Shown: positions 1 through 5,678 of the stretch, in pieces
Layout of the letters: each line of letters starts with the position of its first letter
How positions within the stretch are numbered: position 1 is the stretch's first letter
NCBI RefSeq assembly: GCF_000716715.1
Contig: NZ_JNYJ01000083.1
Location: forward strand, 1 to 21,687
Direction: 5' to 3'
Length of the DNA stretch: 21,687 nt
Origin: Dactylosporangium aurantiacum
GTDB lineage: Bacteria > Actinomycetota > Actinomycetes > Mycobacteriales > Micromonosporaceae
Translations under genes and position numbers: made by a program
The notes under the pieces: model-generated
What the model was told of the DNA's origin: nothing
Seen by the model: the letters and a program-made list of their open reading frames with translations, nothing else
The model's database searches: none

Positions 1-15
1 CAACCGACCGTACCG

Positions 16-64
16 AGCCGGACCTCAGCAAAGCTGAAACCGTTGTGTAGCAACGAATCCGGCT
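16..64. other. Nested inverted repeats that can fold as a three-way junction
   Basis: AGCCGGA (16-22) pairs perfectly with TCCGGCT (58-64). Enclosed between them are two small hairpins: TCAGC-AAA-GCTGA (25-37) and CGTTG-TGTAG-CAACG (41-55). The three helices would fold into a compact three-way junction with only a few unpaired bases at the joints. Whether it acts as RNA, as single-stranded DNA (for example a transfer or replication origin of the element), or not at all cannot be told from the sequence. Confidence 0.4.
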
Positions 65-215
65 TCACTGAACCGTACTGCCGCGACTCCGTAGGTTCAC
101 GGAGGAGCTTGAAGCGGGCGCATGGCGTGCCATTCGCGTGCCAGTAACAGCGGTCAACCACGGACAATCAAGGGCAGCAACTCACCCCGGGCAAGGTAAG
201 GAATGCCAGGTCAGA

Positions 216-240
216 GCTGGTCAGGGCGATCCCGACCAGC
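216..240. other. Strong hairpin next to the attachment core
   Basis: GCTGGTC (216-222) pairs with GACCAGC (234-240), and the stem continues GGG/CCC around a CGAT loop with one bulged A. It lies 12 bases left of the tRNA remnant. There is no T-run after it, so it does not look like a classical terminator. It could be a recombinase or excisionase binding site, or the transcription end of a gene further left in the element. Confidence 0.4.
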
Positions 241-252
241 CGCCTGATCCAA

Positions 253-297
253 TTCCTAAACCGTGTGTCGCAGGTTCGAATCCTGCCGGGGGCACCA
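253..297 (+). mobile_element. Attachment site: 3' part of tRNA-Arg(CCT), anticodon loop to CCA
   Basis: Read as tRNA positions 32-76, the stretch contains an anticodon loop TTCCTAA with anticodon CCT, the 3' half of the anticodon stem (ACCGT), a five-base variable loop, a perfect T arm GCAGG-TTCGAAT-CCTGC, the 3' acceptor strand CGGGGGC, discriminator A and encoded CCA. The partner strands are missing: no GCCCCCG acceptor strand, D arm or ACGGT anticodon-stem strand lies upstream. So this is not a working tRNA. A cut beginning in the anticodon loop is typical of tyrosine-recombinase integration in actinomycete integrative elements such as pSAM2-like ones. It would be one att end, with an intact tRNA-Arg(CCT) expected at the other end, left of the window. 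The alternative is an old decayed tRNA copy. Confidence 0.75.
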
Positions 298-337
298 GGT
301 CAGCGGCATCGTCCACTCGGCGGAGCAGACTTTGAGG

Positions 338-580
338 ATGCAGAGCGTCGGGTTCGTGCGGGTCTTTCACCCCGAAGAAGGTTGGGGTGTCATCGACAGT
401 TCCGAGGTGCCCGGTGGGTGCTGGGTGCACTTCTCCGCCATCCAGATGGACGGGTACCGGGCTCTGCACCAAGGCCAGCGAGTCGTGTTCGAAGCCGAGC
501 CGGCCGACCAGGACGGGTACGCTTACCGGGCCGTCCACGTCCAGGTCGAACCGGCCACAAGGGCCGCGAAGGCCAAGTAA
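338..580 (+). CDS. Cold-shock-domain protein (80 aa)
   Basis: This is a small single-domain nucleic-acid-binding protein of the CspA type, expected to bind single-stranded RNA or DNA in the cytoplasm. The OB fold covers almost the whole chain. The RNP1-like motif reads EGWGVI (residues 14-19) where classical members have KGFGFI, and RNP2 reads VHFSAI (30-35). The segment DGYRALHQGQRVVFE (38-52) matches the usual family sequence closely. A short Lys/Ala-rich tail follows. The ATG at 338 puts the domain at the N-terminus. A TTG at 332, two codons upstream, has a better-spaced GGAG (321-324) and could be the true start. The gene begins only 40 bases after the tRNA remnant, so its promoter may lie in or beyond the att site. 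The family call is secure; the start is less so. Confidence 0.85.
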   Translation: MQSVGFVRVFHPEEGWGVIDSSEVPGGCWVHFSAIQMDGYRALHQGQRVVFEAEPADQDGYAYRAVHVQVEPATRAAKAK

Positions 581-595
581 GGCCAAGTAAGGCCA
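571..595 (+). repeat. 10-bp tandem repeat across a stop codon (2.5 copies)
   Basis: GGCCAAGTAA occurs at 571-580 and 581-590, followed by a half copy GGCCA. The first copy encodes the last residues and stop of the cold-shock protein, and the second repeats the stop in the same relative position. This is consistent with recent slippage. Confidence 0.8.
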
Positions 596-602
596 CAGCA
601 CC

Positions 603-623
603 GGTCACCGGCGAGCGGTGACC
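603..623. terminator. Terminator-like hairpin between convergent genes
   Basis: GGTCACCG (603-610) and CGGTGACC (616-623) form a perfect 8-bp stem with a GCGAG loop. It lies between the cold-shock gene and the minus-strand methyltransferase and overlaps the methyltransferase stop codon at 605-607. There is no U-tract, as is common for terminators in high-GC actinomycetes. It could serve both strands. Confidence 0.5.
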
Positions 624-1315
624 AGCCAAGCGCGCGCGTCGAACCACACCCCGTCATCACCCAGGTGGGCCGCCAGCATCTCCCGCAACCGGTCCAGCGC
701 CCCCTCCAGCGCAGCCTCGTCCAGGTGCCGCACCGCTGCGAACCGCCGCACCCAGGTCAGCGCCGCCGTCACCGAAGGGCCGTAGTACACCGGCTCGGCC
801 ACGTCGGTGAACCGCACGTCAACGAAGCCCGCCGAGGACAGCAGCAAAGTGGTCAGCGCGGGATCGCCGAGTGAGAACGCCGACTGCAGCGGCGATGTAC
901 CCAGAGCGCCGTGCAGCGACGTCGACCACGCGTTGTGCTCGTACGCCTGCCAGACCAGCATCACCAGGCGGCCGCCTGGACGCAGGGAACGGGCGATGTT
1001 GGCGAAGGCGGAGACCGGGTCGGCGAAGAACATCGTGCCGAAGCGGCTGATCGCCAGGTCGAACGCTGCCGTGGGGAAGGGGTACGTCTGCGCGTCGCCC
1101 TGGACGAACGTGAGGTTGGGCAGGTCGGCGGGGGCCGGCGCGACCAGGTCGATGCCTAGAGCGCTGCCGTCAAAGGCCAGCCGGGCCGCGTCGCGGGTGG
1201 TGGTGCCCGCGCCGCAGCCGATGTCCAGGACCCGGTCGGTGGGGCGGACGGACCAGGCCTGCCGCAGCACCGTGGCGTAGCGTCGCAGCTCGGTGTCGTA
1301 GTCGACCTCGGCCAC
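605..1315 (-). CDS. Class I SAM-dependent methyltransferase (236 aa)
   Basis: This is a probable small-molecule methyltransferase with a Rossmann-like fold. Motif I, VLDIGCGAG, lies near residues 29-37 and binds S-adenosylmethionine. The acidic residue after strand 2 is in LGIDLVAP (about 53-60), the motif QGDAQTYPF (about 72-80) matches the adenine-binding loop, and SLRPGGRLVMLVW (about 110-122) is motif III. The C-terminal half has the helical cap usual in the UbiE-like group. GTG 1315 is chosen because it falls just after the upstream DUF899 stop (1321-1323), a spacing that suggests translational coupling; there is no strong ribosome site of its own. It is the last gene of the FAD-oxidase/DUF899/methyltransferase operon. 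Its substrate cannot be inferred. Confidence 0.85.
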   Translation of the reverse strand: MAEVDYDTELRRYATVLRQAWSVRPTDRVLDIGCGAGTTTRDAARLAFDGSALGIDLVAPAPADLPNLTFVQGDAQTYPFPTAAFDLAISRFGTMFFADPVSAFANIARSLRPGGRLVMLVWQAYEHNAWSTSLHGALGTSPLQSAFSLGDPALTTLLLSSAGFVDVRFTDVAEPVYYGPSVTAALTWVRRFAAVRHLDEAALEGALDRLREMLAAHLGDDGVWFDARAWLVTARR

Positions 1316-1320
1316 GGTCG

Positions 1321-1998
1321 TCAGCCGGTGCCGTACAGGCGGGCCACGTCGGGCGAGTCGAGCCAGCCGCTGTACGCCGGGCCCTGGGGCCAGCCCTCCG
1401 GGGAGTTCTGCCACTCCTCCTGGCGGCCGTACGGGAGGATGTCGACCAGGGCGAAGGTGTACGTGAGCTGCTCGGTGCCGCGGCCGGACGTGTGCCAGGT
1501 GCGGTAGACGGTGTCGCCGTCGCGGAGGAAGACGTTGACCGCGAAGCCGCCGCCGGGTGGGGCGTCCACGTCGGCGCCGAACGGGCTGTCGGCGGTGGAG
1601 TACCAGGTCATCGTGTTGCCGACGCGTTTGGCGTAGGCGAGGGCGGCGTCGATGGGGCCCTGGGTGACGATGACGAAGCGGGCGTCGTAGTTGGCGAGGA
1701 AGTCCAGGCGGGTGAAGGACGACGTGAAGCTGGTGCAGCCGCCGCACTGCCATTCCGCGTCCGGGTTCCACATGTGGTTGTACACGATGAGCTGCGATTT
1801 GCCCTCGAAGATGTCGACGAGCCGGACCGGGCCGTCGGCGCCGGCGAGCGTGTAGTCGGGCATGCGGACCGCGGGGAGCCGGCGGCGTTGGGCGGCGATC
1901 GCGTCGAGCTCCTTCGTGGCGGCCTTCTCGCGCACGCGCAGCGCGGCGAGCTCCTTGCGCCAGGTCTCCAGGTCGACGACGGGCGGGACAGCAGCCAT
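1321..1998 (-). CDS. DUF899 family thioredoxin-fold protein (225 aa)
   Basis: This matches the DUF899 family, which has a thioredoxin-like fold and is common in actinobacteria and proteobacteria; the biochemical role is not settled. Visible hallmarks are an N-terminal charged helix (10-40), LIVYNHMW (70-77), a CGGC motif at 85-88 where a thioredoxin has its redox pair, TSSFTRLDFLANYDARFVIV (92-111), and the aromatic C-terminal stretch with PEGWPQ, typical of the family. ATG 1998 has a good GAGGAG five bases upstream, inside the 9-bp gap after the FAD oxidase stop, so the two genes are surely co-transcribed. The CGGC pair suggests a redox or peroxide-related job beside the flavin oxidase; that part is inference. 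Confidence 0.85.
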   Translation of the reverse strand: MAAVPPVVDLETWRKELAALRVREKAATKELDAIAAQRRRLPAVRMPDYTLAGADGPVRLVDIFEGKSQLIVYNHMWNPDAEWQCGGCTSFTSSFTRLDFLANYDARFVIVTQGPIDAALAYAKRVGNTMTWYSTADSPFGADVDAPPGGGFAVNVFLRDGDTVYRTWHTSGRGTEQLTYTFALVDILPYGRQEEWQNSPEGWPQGPAYSGWLDSPDVARLYGTG

Positions 1999-2007
1999 GC
2001 GAACTCC

Positions 2008-3348
2008 TCAAGCGTAGAGACCGAAAATACCGTCGGGGTCGTATTGAGCCTTGACCCGACGCAGCCGCGGCAGGTTGGCGCCGAAGTACGCCGCGGCGGC
2101 GTCGGGCAGGTCAGGGTCGGGGAAGTTCTGGTACACGCCGCCGGAGCGCCACGGCGCCGCCAGCCGGTCGGACCCGGCCAGCCAGTCCAGCGCCGCGGAC
2201 GAGTCCCCCGGGTCCGCGGCGACGATGTGCTGCAGCAGGAACAGCTCGGCACGGTGCACGAACGCGGTGGCCTGCGCCGGCACCCGGTTGTAGGCGCCCC
2301 CCATCGGCATGAGGTCCAGCATGCGCCGTTGCCCGGGCCGGCGCCCGTCGAACAGGTGCCGGGTCAGCGCGGCGACCGCGTCACCGGGCAGCGCGCGGCC
2401 GACGAATCCCGATCTCATCCAGGTGTACGCCCCGCGAAGGCCCTCATCGGCGGCGGCCAGGATCCGTTTCGTCTCGCGGTGCGTGGCGCGCCGGCGCTCG
2501 TCGGACAGCGGCCGGCCGACCGCGGCGACGAGGTCGTCGAGCAGGCCGGGTCGCAGTGCGAGGGTGCCGACCACGGTGGCGTGCGGCGGCCGGGCGGGGT
2601 CGGCCGGGACCACCAGGTGCAGGCTCGCGGCGACGTCGTCGGGGGCGGCCGGTGCCCACGCCTGCCACGCTTCGAGCAGCGCCGGCGCGCTCCGCCCCGG
2701 CCAGGTGAGGCGGAAGCTGTGCAGCGCGGGCGCCGGTACGGTCGCGAACGTGAACGCGGTGACGGCGCCGAACCGGCCGGTCCCGCCGCGCAGCGCCCAG
2801 AACAGGTCGGGGTGGGTGTGCTCGTCGCAGGTGACGACCCGCCCGTCGGCGAGCACGACCTCGGCGGCCAGCAGCTGGTCGCAGGTGAGCCCGTGGCGGC
2901 GGCCGAGGACGCCGAGCCCGCCGCCGAGGGTCAGCCCGGCGATGCCGACGTCCGGTCCGCAGCCGGCGGGGACGGTGCGGCCGTGGGCGGCGAGGGCGTC
3001 GTAGACGTGGCCGAGCCTGGCCCCGGCGCCGACGCGGGCGGTGCCGCCGGTCACCGTGACGGTGTCCATCGGCGCGAGGTCGATCACGATGCCGGTGGTC
3101 GTGGACCGGCCGGCGAAGTCGTGGCCGCCGCCGCGCAGCACCGCGGGCAGCCCCGCGTCGCGGGCGAACCTGATCGCCGCGGCCACGCCGTCCGGGGTCG
3201 CGCAGCGCACCACCGCCAGGGGGCGCACGTGGTCGAACCGCGGGTCGGCCGGCCGGCGCAGCGTCTCGTACCGGGCCGACGGCGGCAGCGCCACCTCCTC
3301 GACGGCGCCGGCGAGCGCCGCCCAGCCGGCGGCCTTGACCTGTGTCAT
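2008..3348 (-). CDS. FAD-binding oxidoreductase, berberine-bridge type (446 aa)
   Basis: This is an oxidase or dehydrogenase of the PCMH/VAO flavoprotein superfamily with a C-terminal BBE segment. The N-terminal FAD domain shows LRGGGHDFAG (71-80), where His76 is at the position that carries covalent FAD in this family. It continues with VIDLAPMDTVTV (88-99) and VGIAGLTLGGGLG (134-146). Family members with doubly linked FAD have a Cys directly before P-x-V-G. Here that position is Gly131 and a Cys lies one residue earlier (Cys130), so single attachment is more likely. The BBE tail is clear: YQNFPDPDLPD near the end, then YFGANLPRLRRVKAQYDPDGIF. Relatives oxidise sugars, alkaloids or polyketides, and nothing here fixes the substrate. 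There is no ribosome site at ATG 3348. A TACCGT box seven bases upstream suggests a leaderless mRNA. First gene of the operon. Confidence 0.85.
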   Translation of the reverse strand: MTQVKAAGWAALAGAVEEVALPPSARYETLRRPADPRFDHVRPLAVVRCATPDGVAAAIRFARDAGLPAVLRGGGHDFAGRSTTTGIVIDLAPMDTVTVTGGTARVGAGARLGHVYDALAAHGRTVPAGCGPDVGIAGLTLGGGLGVLGRRHGLTCDQLLAAEVVLADGRVVTCDEHTHPDLFWALRGGTGRFGAVTAFTFATVPAPALHSFRLTWPGRSAPALLEAWQAWAPAAPDDVAASLHLVVPADPARPPHATVVGTLALRPGLLDDLVAAVGRPLSDERRRATHRETKRILAAADEGLRGAYTWMRSGFVGRALPGDAVAALTRHLFDGRRPGQRRMLDLMPMGGAYNRVPAQATAFVHRAELFLLQHIVAADPGDSSAALDWLAGSDRLAAPWRSGGVYQNFPDPDLPDAAAAYFGANLPRLRRVKAQYDPDGIFGLYA

Positions 3349-3412
3349 GCCGTCGACGGTACGGACGGGCGCGCGGGCCGCGCTTGAACAAATCGGCCAG
3401 TACGGTGGACCC
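3349..3412. promoter_or_regulatory. 64-bp divergent promoter region, both sides leaderless
   Basis: On the plus strand TACGGT (3401-3406) lies six bases before the regulator's GTG. On the minus strand TACCGT (3361-3356) lies seven bases before the oxidase ATG. Both fit the TANNNT minus-10 box that in actinobacteria places transcription start at the start codon, and neither gene has a Shine-Dalgarno sequence. The roughly 40 bases between the two boxes must hold both minus-35 regions and any operator for the AraC-type protein, so the two promoters probably compete. Confidence 0.55.
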
Positions 3413-4288
3413 GTGCCCCGTGCCGCGCACAGCTTCGTGGAACGGCTGCCGGACCCGGCGCTCGCCGGGCTCGTCAGCGCCGTGTACGTGCAGCGCGTCG
3501 AGCCCGGCGGCGCGCCGTGGCGGCACCGGCACGTGCCCAACGGCAGCGCGGAGCTGATCTGCCGGGTGGGCGGCGCGCCGGTGGTGCTGGGGCCGCTCAC
3601 CGAGCCGGTCACGCGGGTGCTGGCACCGGGCACGACCGTGGTCGGGCTGCGGCTGCGGCCGGGTGCGGCGCCGGCGGTGCTGGGCATGCCCGCGTCCGAG
3701 GTCGCCGGTCGCGAGGTCGGCGCGGACGCGTTCTGGGGCGCGGCCGCCGCCGCGCGGGTCGCCGCCGCGCCGACGCCGCGGCTGGCGCTCGCCGCGCTGC
3801 AGGCGCACGTGGCCGGCCGCGGCGACACGCCCGACCCGCTGGTGGCCGCCGCGGTCCGTCTGCTGATGCCCCGGTACGCCGACCCGAACAAGGCGGCGGG
3901 GTACGCCGGCCCGAACGGGATGCCGGGGCACGCCGGCCCGGGCGGAGTGGCGGGGCTGACGGCGGCGTTACGGGTCTCCGAGCGCAGCCTGCGCCGGCGC
4001 TGCCTGGCCGCGGTCGGGATGCCACCGAAGACGCTGCACCGGCTGCTGCGGTTCCAGGGCGTGCTGGCCGCCGCGCAGCGGGCCATCGCGCAGGGCCGGG
4101 ATCCCGGCGACGGCGGCCTGGCCCGGCTCGCCACCGACCACGGGTACGCGGACCACTCGCACCTGGACCGGGAGTGCCGGCGGCTGACGGGCACCTCGGT
4201 GCGCGCGTTCCTGCTGGAGACCGCCGAGCAGTGCGGCTGCGGGCACGACCACGCCGCCTCCTACGACGCGGTGCTGCCGGTCAGGTGA
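3413..4288 (+). CDS. AraC-family transcriptional regulator (291 aa)
   Basis: The N-terminal ~150 residues look like the ligand-sensing domain of actinobacterial AraC regulators that begin with a short beta-rich module (HVPNGSAELICRVGG, then LRPGAAPAVLGMPASEV). The C-terminal part has the two helix-turn-helix motifs. The first runs around GLTAALRVSERSLRRRCLAAVGMPPKT with LHRLLRFQ after it, and the second around LARLATDHGYADHSHLDREC with LTGTSVRAFL after it. Between sensor and DNA-binding domain is an unusual Gly/Pro-rich insert, YADPNKAAGYAGPNGMPGHA, that looks tandemly duplicated. The tail has a Cys/His cluster CGCGHDH. GTG 3413 is chosen from the leaderless promoter and from where homology begins. 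It is divergent from the oxidase operon and is its likely regulator. Its 3' end overlaps the convergent TerD-vWA gene by 8 bp. Confidence 0.85.
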   Translation: MPRAAHSFVERLPDPALAGLVSAVYVQRVEPGGAPWRHRHVPNGSAELICRVGGAPVVLGPLTEPVTRVLAPGTTVVGLRLRPGAAPAVLGMPASEVAGREVGADAFWGAAAAARVAAAPTPRLALAALQAHVAGRGDTPDPLVAAAVRLLMPRYADPNKAAGYAGPNGMPGHAGPGGVAGLTAALRVSERSLRRRCLAAVGMPPKTLHRLLRFQGVLAAAQRAIAQGRDPGDGGLARLATDHGYADHSHLDRECRRLTGTSVRAFLLETAEQCGCGHDHAASYDAVLPVR

Positions 4289-5543
4289 CGATGCCGGCCG
4301 CGGTCGCGGCGCTGTGCCAGCGGCTGACGAAGGTGCCGAAGATCTGGCCGTACAGGTCGTCGTCGGACAGCAGGTCGATGTCGTCGATCGGCAGGAACCC
4401 CGCGTTGTCCACGACGCCGCCCCGGACGTCGTCCAGCCGGGCGAGGACACCGTAGTCGGCAACGCCGAGGCCCAGGAACATCCAGTACACCGGACGGTTG
4501 CTGGCGCGGACCAGCAGCTCGGTGATCTGCTTCTCGGCGTGCACGCCACCGTCGGACCAGAACAGCACCAGCGTCGGGTGCGGTGACGGCTCGGCCGCCG
4601 TCCAGTCCAGGATCTCCTTCATGACCCGGGGCTCGAAGTTGCCGCCCTCGGCGCGTTTCTTGTCGGCGGCCTGCCGGTCCAGGTAGTCGGCGGCGGTGGC
4701 GACCCGCACCGGCGCCGAGCGCACCGGGTAGTCGCCGAAGAACCAGACCTCCATCTCGCCGTTGTCGTCGAGCAGGTCGGCGATGACGACCATCCGCTCC
4801 AGCGAGCGCTGCATGACGCCGCTGCGGAACAGCTTCTTCGTCGAGCCGCTGCAGTCGATGGCGAGGACCACCCGGAACGTGCGCGCGTCCAGGCCGCTCT
4901 TGACGAGGGAGACGGCGACGGCGTACTTGCGCAGGTCGACGCTGGACGCCCCGGCGGCGGGCTTGGCGAGGCTGATCTGCCGCGCCTTCGTCAGCGTCAC
5001 CACCGGCTGGGCGGGCACCGGGGGCTCGTCGTCGACGGTCAGGCCGACGTCGGTGATCAGCCCGCGCAGGCCGTCGGTGAAGCCGTCGCCGACGCAGCGC
5101 ACCTTGATCGCGTCGCGGTGCCGGTAGACGTCGCCGACGATGAGCGCGTCCTGGACGTCCGGCCTGCCGAGGTCCAGGGTGTACAGCTCACCGGCGGGAC
5201 CGTGCAGTGCCGCGCGCAGCCCCGGTACGCCGGCGAACGTGCCACCCGCGACGGTCAGGCCGATGCGGACCCGGGCGGTCGTGCCGGCCCACCCGCCGGG
5301 CGTGACGTCGAGGCGGTGCCGGGTCACCCCGCCGGCGGTCTCCGGCGGCGACCAGCGCGCCCCGGCGCCGTCGGGCTGGTTGTAGAAGACCATCGCCGCG
5401 TCGCCGGGCGCCCGGCCGTCCTCGTCGAGCAGGAACGCGACGAGGTCCACCTCCGGGCCGGCCGCGTGGCTGACCACGACGCTGTACGACGCCGCGGGTG
5501 GCAGCGCCGTGTTCTGCCCACGGGCGAGGATCGCAACGGTCAC
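4281..5543 (-). CDS. TerD-domain/vWA-domain fusion protein (420 aa)
   Basis: The N-terminal ~170 residues are a TerD domain, the calcium-binding stress fold of tellurite-resistance clusters. Visible signs are EVDLVAFLLDEDGRAPGDAAMVFYNQ split over residues 31-56, then RVRIGLTVAGGTFAGVPG (91-108) and VGDVYRHRDAIKVRCVGDGF near 136-155. A linker (175-200) leads to SVDLRKYAVAVSLVKSG, then a vWA domain whose MIDAS motif is DCSGS (230-234), with the second site in SRDG-like FWSDGGVHAEKQ. This domain order matches TerF-like proteins. No terABC, terC or terE gene is near, so it stands alone here. The start codon is GTG 5543 with no clear ribosome site. The domain call is firm; the cellular role (membrane stress, metal or phage defence scaffold) is open. 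Confidence 0.88.
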   Translation of the reverse strand: MTVAILARGQNTALPPAASYSVVVSHAAGPEVDLVAFLLDEDGRAPGDAAMVFYNQPDGAGARWSPPETAGGVTRHRLDVTPGGWAGTTARVRIGLTVAGGTFAGVPGLRAALHGPAGELYTLDLGRPDVQDALIVGDVYRHRDAIKVRCVGDGFTDGLRGLITDVGLTVDDEPPVPAQPVVTLTKARQISLAKPAAGASSVDLRKYAVAVSLVKSGLDARTFRVVLAIDCSGSTKKLFRSGVMQRSLERMVVIADLLDDNGEMEVWFFGDYPVRSAPVRVATAADYLDRQAADKKRAEGGNFEPRVMKEILDWTAAEPSPHPTLVLFWSDGGVHAEKQITELLVRASNRPVYWMFLGLGVADYGVLARLDDVRGGVVDNAGFLPIDDIDLLSDDDLYGQIFGTFVSRWHSAATAAGIVT

Positions 5544-5640
5544 GCGGACGATTGCACCACAGGCCGTCCAGGGCCGGCGGCGGCGCGCTCATGCCGGCCG
5601 GGTGGCGTCGGCGCGGCGTCCCCGGCCGGATCGTGGAGGC

Positions 5641-5678
5641 GGAAAGAACACGTGTCCGCTGATCAAAGGGAGTGTTCC
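5641..5678 (+). promoter_or_regulatory. Leader of the repeat-protein gene with inverted repeats
   Basis: AAGGGAG (5666-5672) lies six bases before GTG 5679 and is a strong ribosome site that fixes the start. Around it, GAACAC (5646-5651) is inverted as GTGTTC (5672-5677), and the first arm also lies in an 8-bp palindrome ACACGTGT (5648-5655). The inverted repeat spans the ribosome site, so it may be an operator or an mRNA fold that hides the site. No clear minus-10/minus-35 pair was found. Confidence 0.35.

Larger units (their letters stand above)
1..252. other. Non-coding, lower-GC end of a presumed integrated element
   Basis: No convincing gene is visible in this stretch. The GC content is plainly lower than in the genes to the right; the first 60 bases are near half GC, while downstream genes are well above two thirds. 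It ends exactly where homology to a tRNA-Arg begins, so I read it as the terminal segment of an element integrated in a tRNA gene, lying mostly to the left of the window. It carries two foldable segments, listed separately. No integrase or excisionase is visible here. The only open frame of any length, 138-335, runs through the tRNA remnant and has no family features, so I do not call it. Confidence 0.5.

Noticed and set aside
253..297. A functional tRNA gene
   Set aside because: The acceptor 5' strand, D arm and 5' half of the anticodon stem are missing upstream.
138..335. 65-residue open frame over the left end
   Set aside because: It runs through the tRNA remnant, has no ribosome site and no family features.
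1316..2011. Extension of the methyltransferase frame to 468 residues
   Set aside because: The added N-terminal part is Arg/His/Pro-rich and overlaps the whole DUF899 gene in another frame, so it is not coding.
1492..3387. 631-codon open frame on the plus strand, antisense to the oxidase and DUF899 genes
   Set aside because: This is a typical high-GC shadow frame: Gly/Arg/Val-rich with no motifs, while the minus-strand genes have clear domains.
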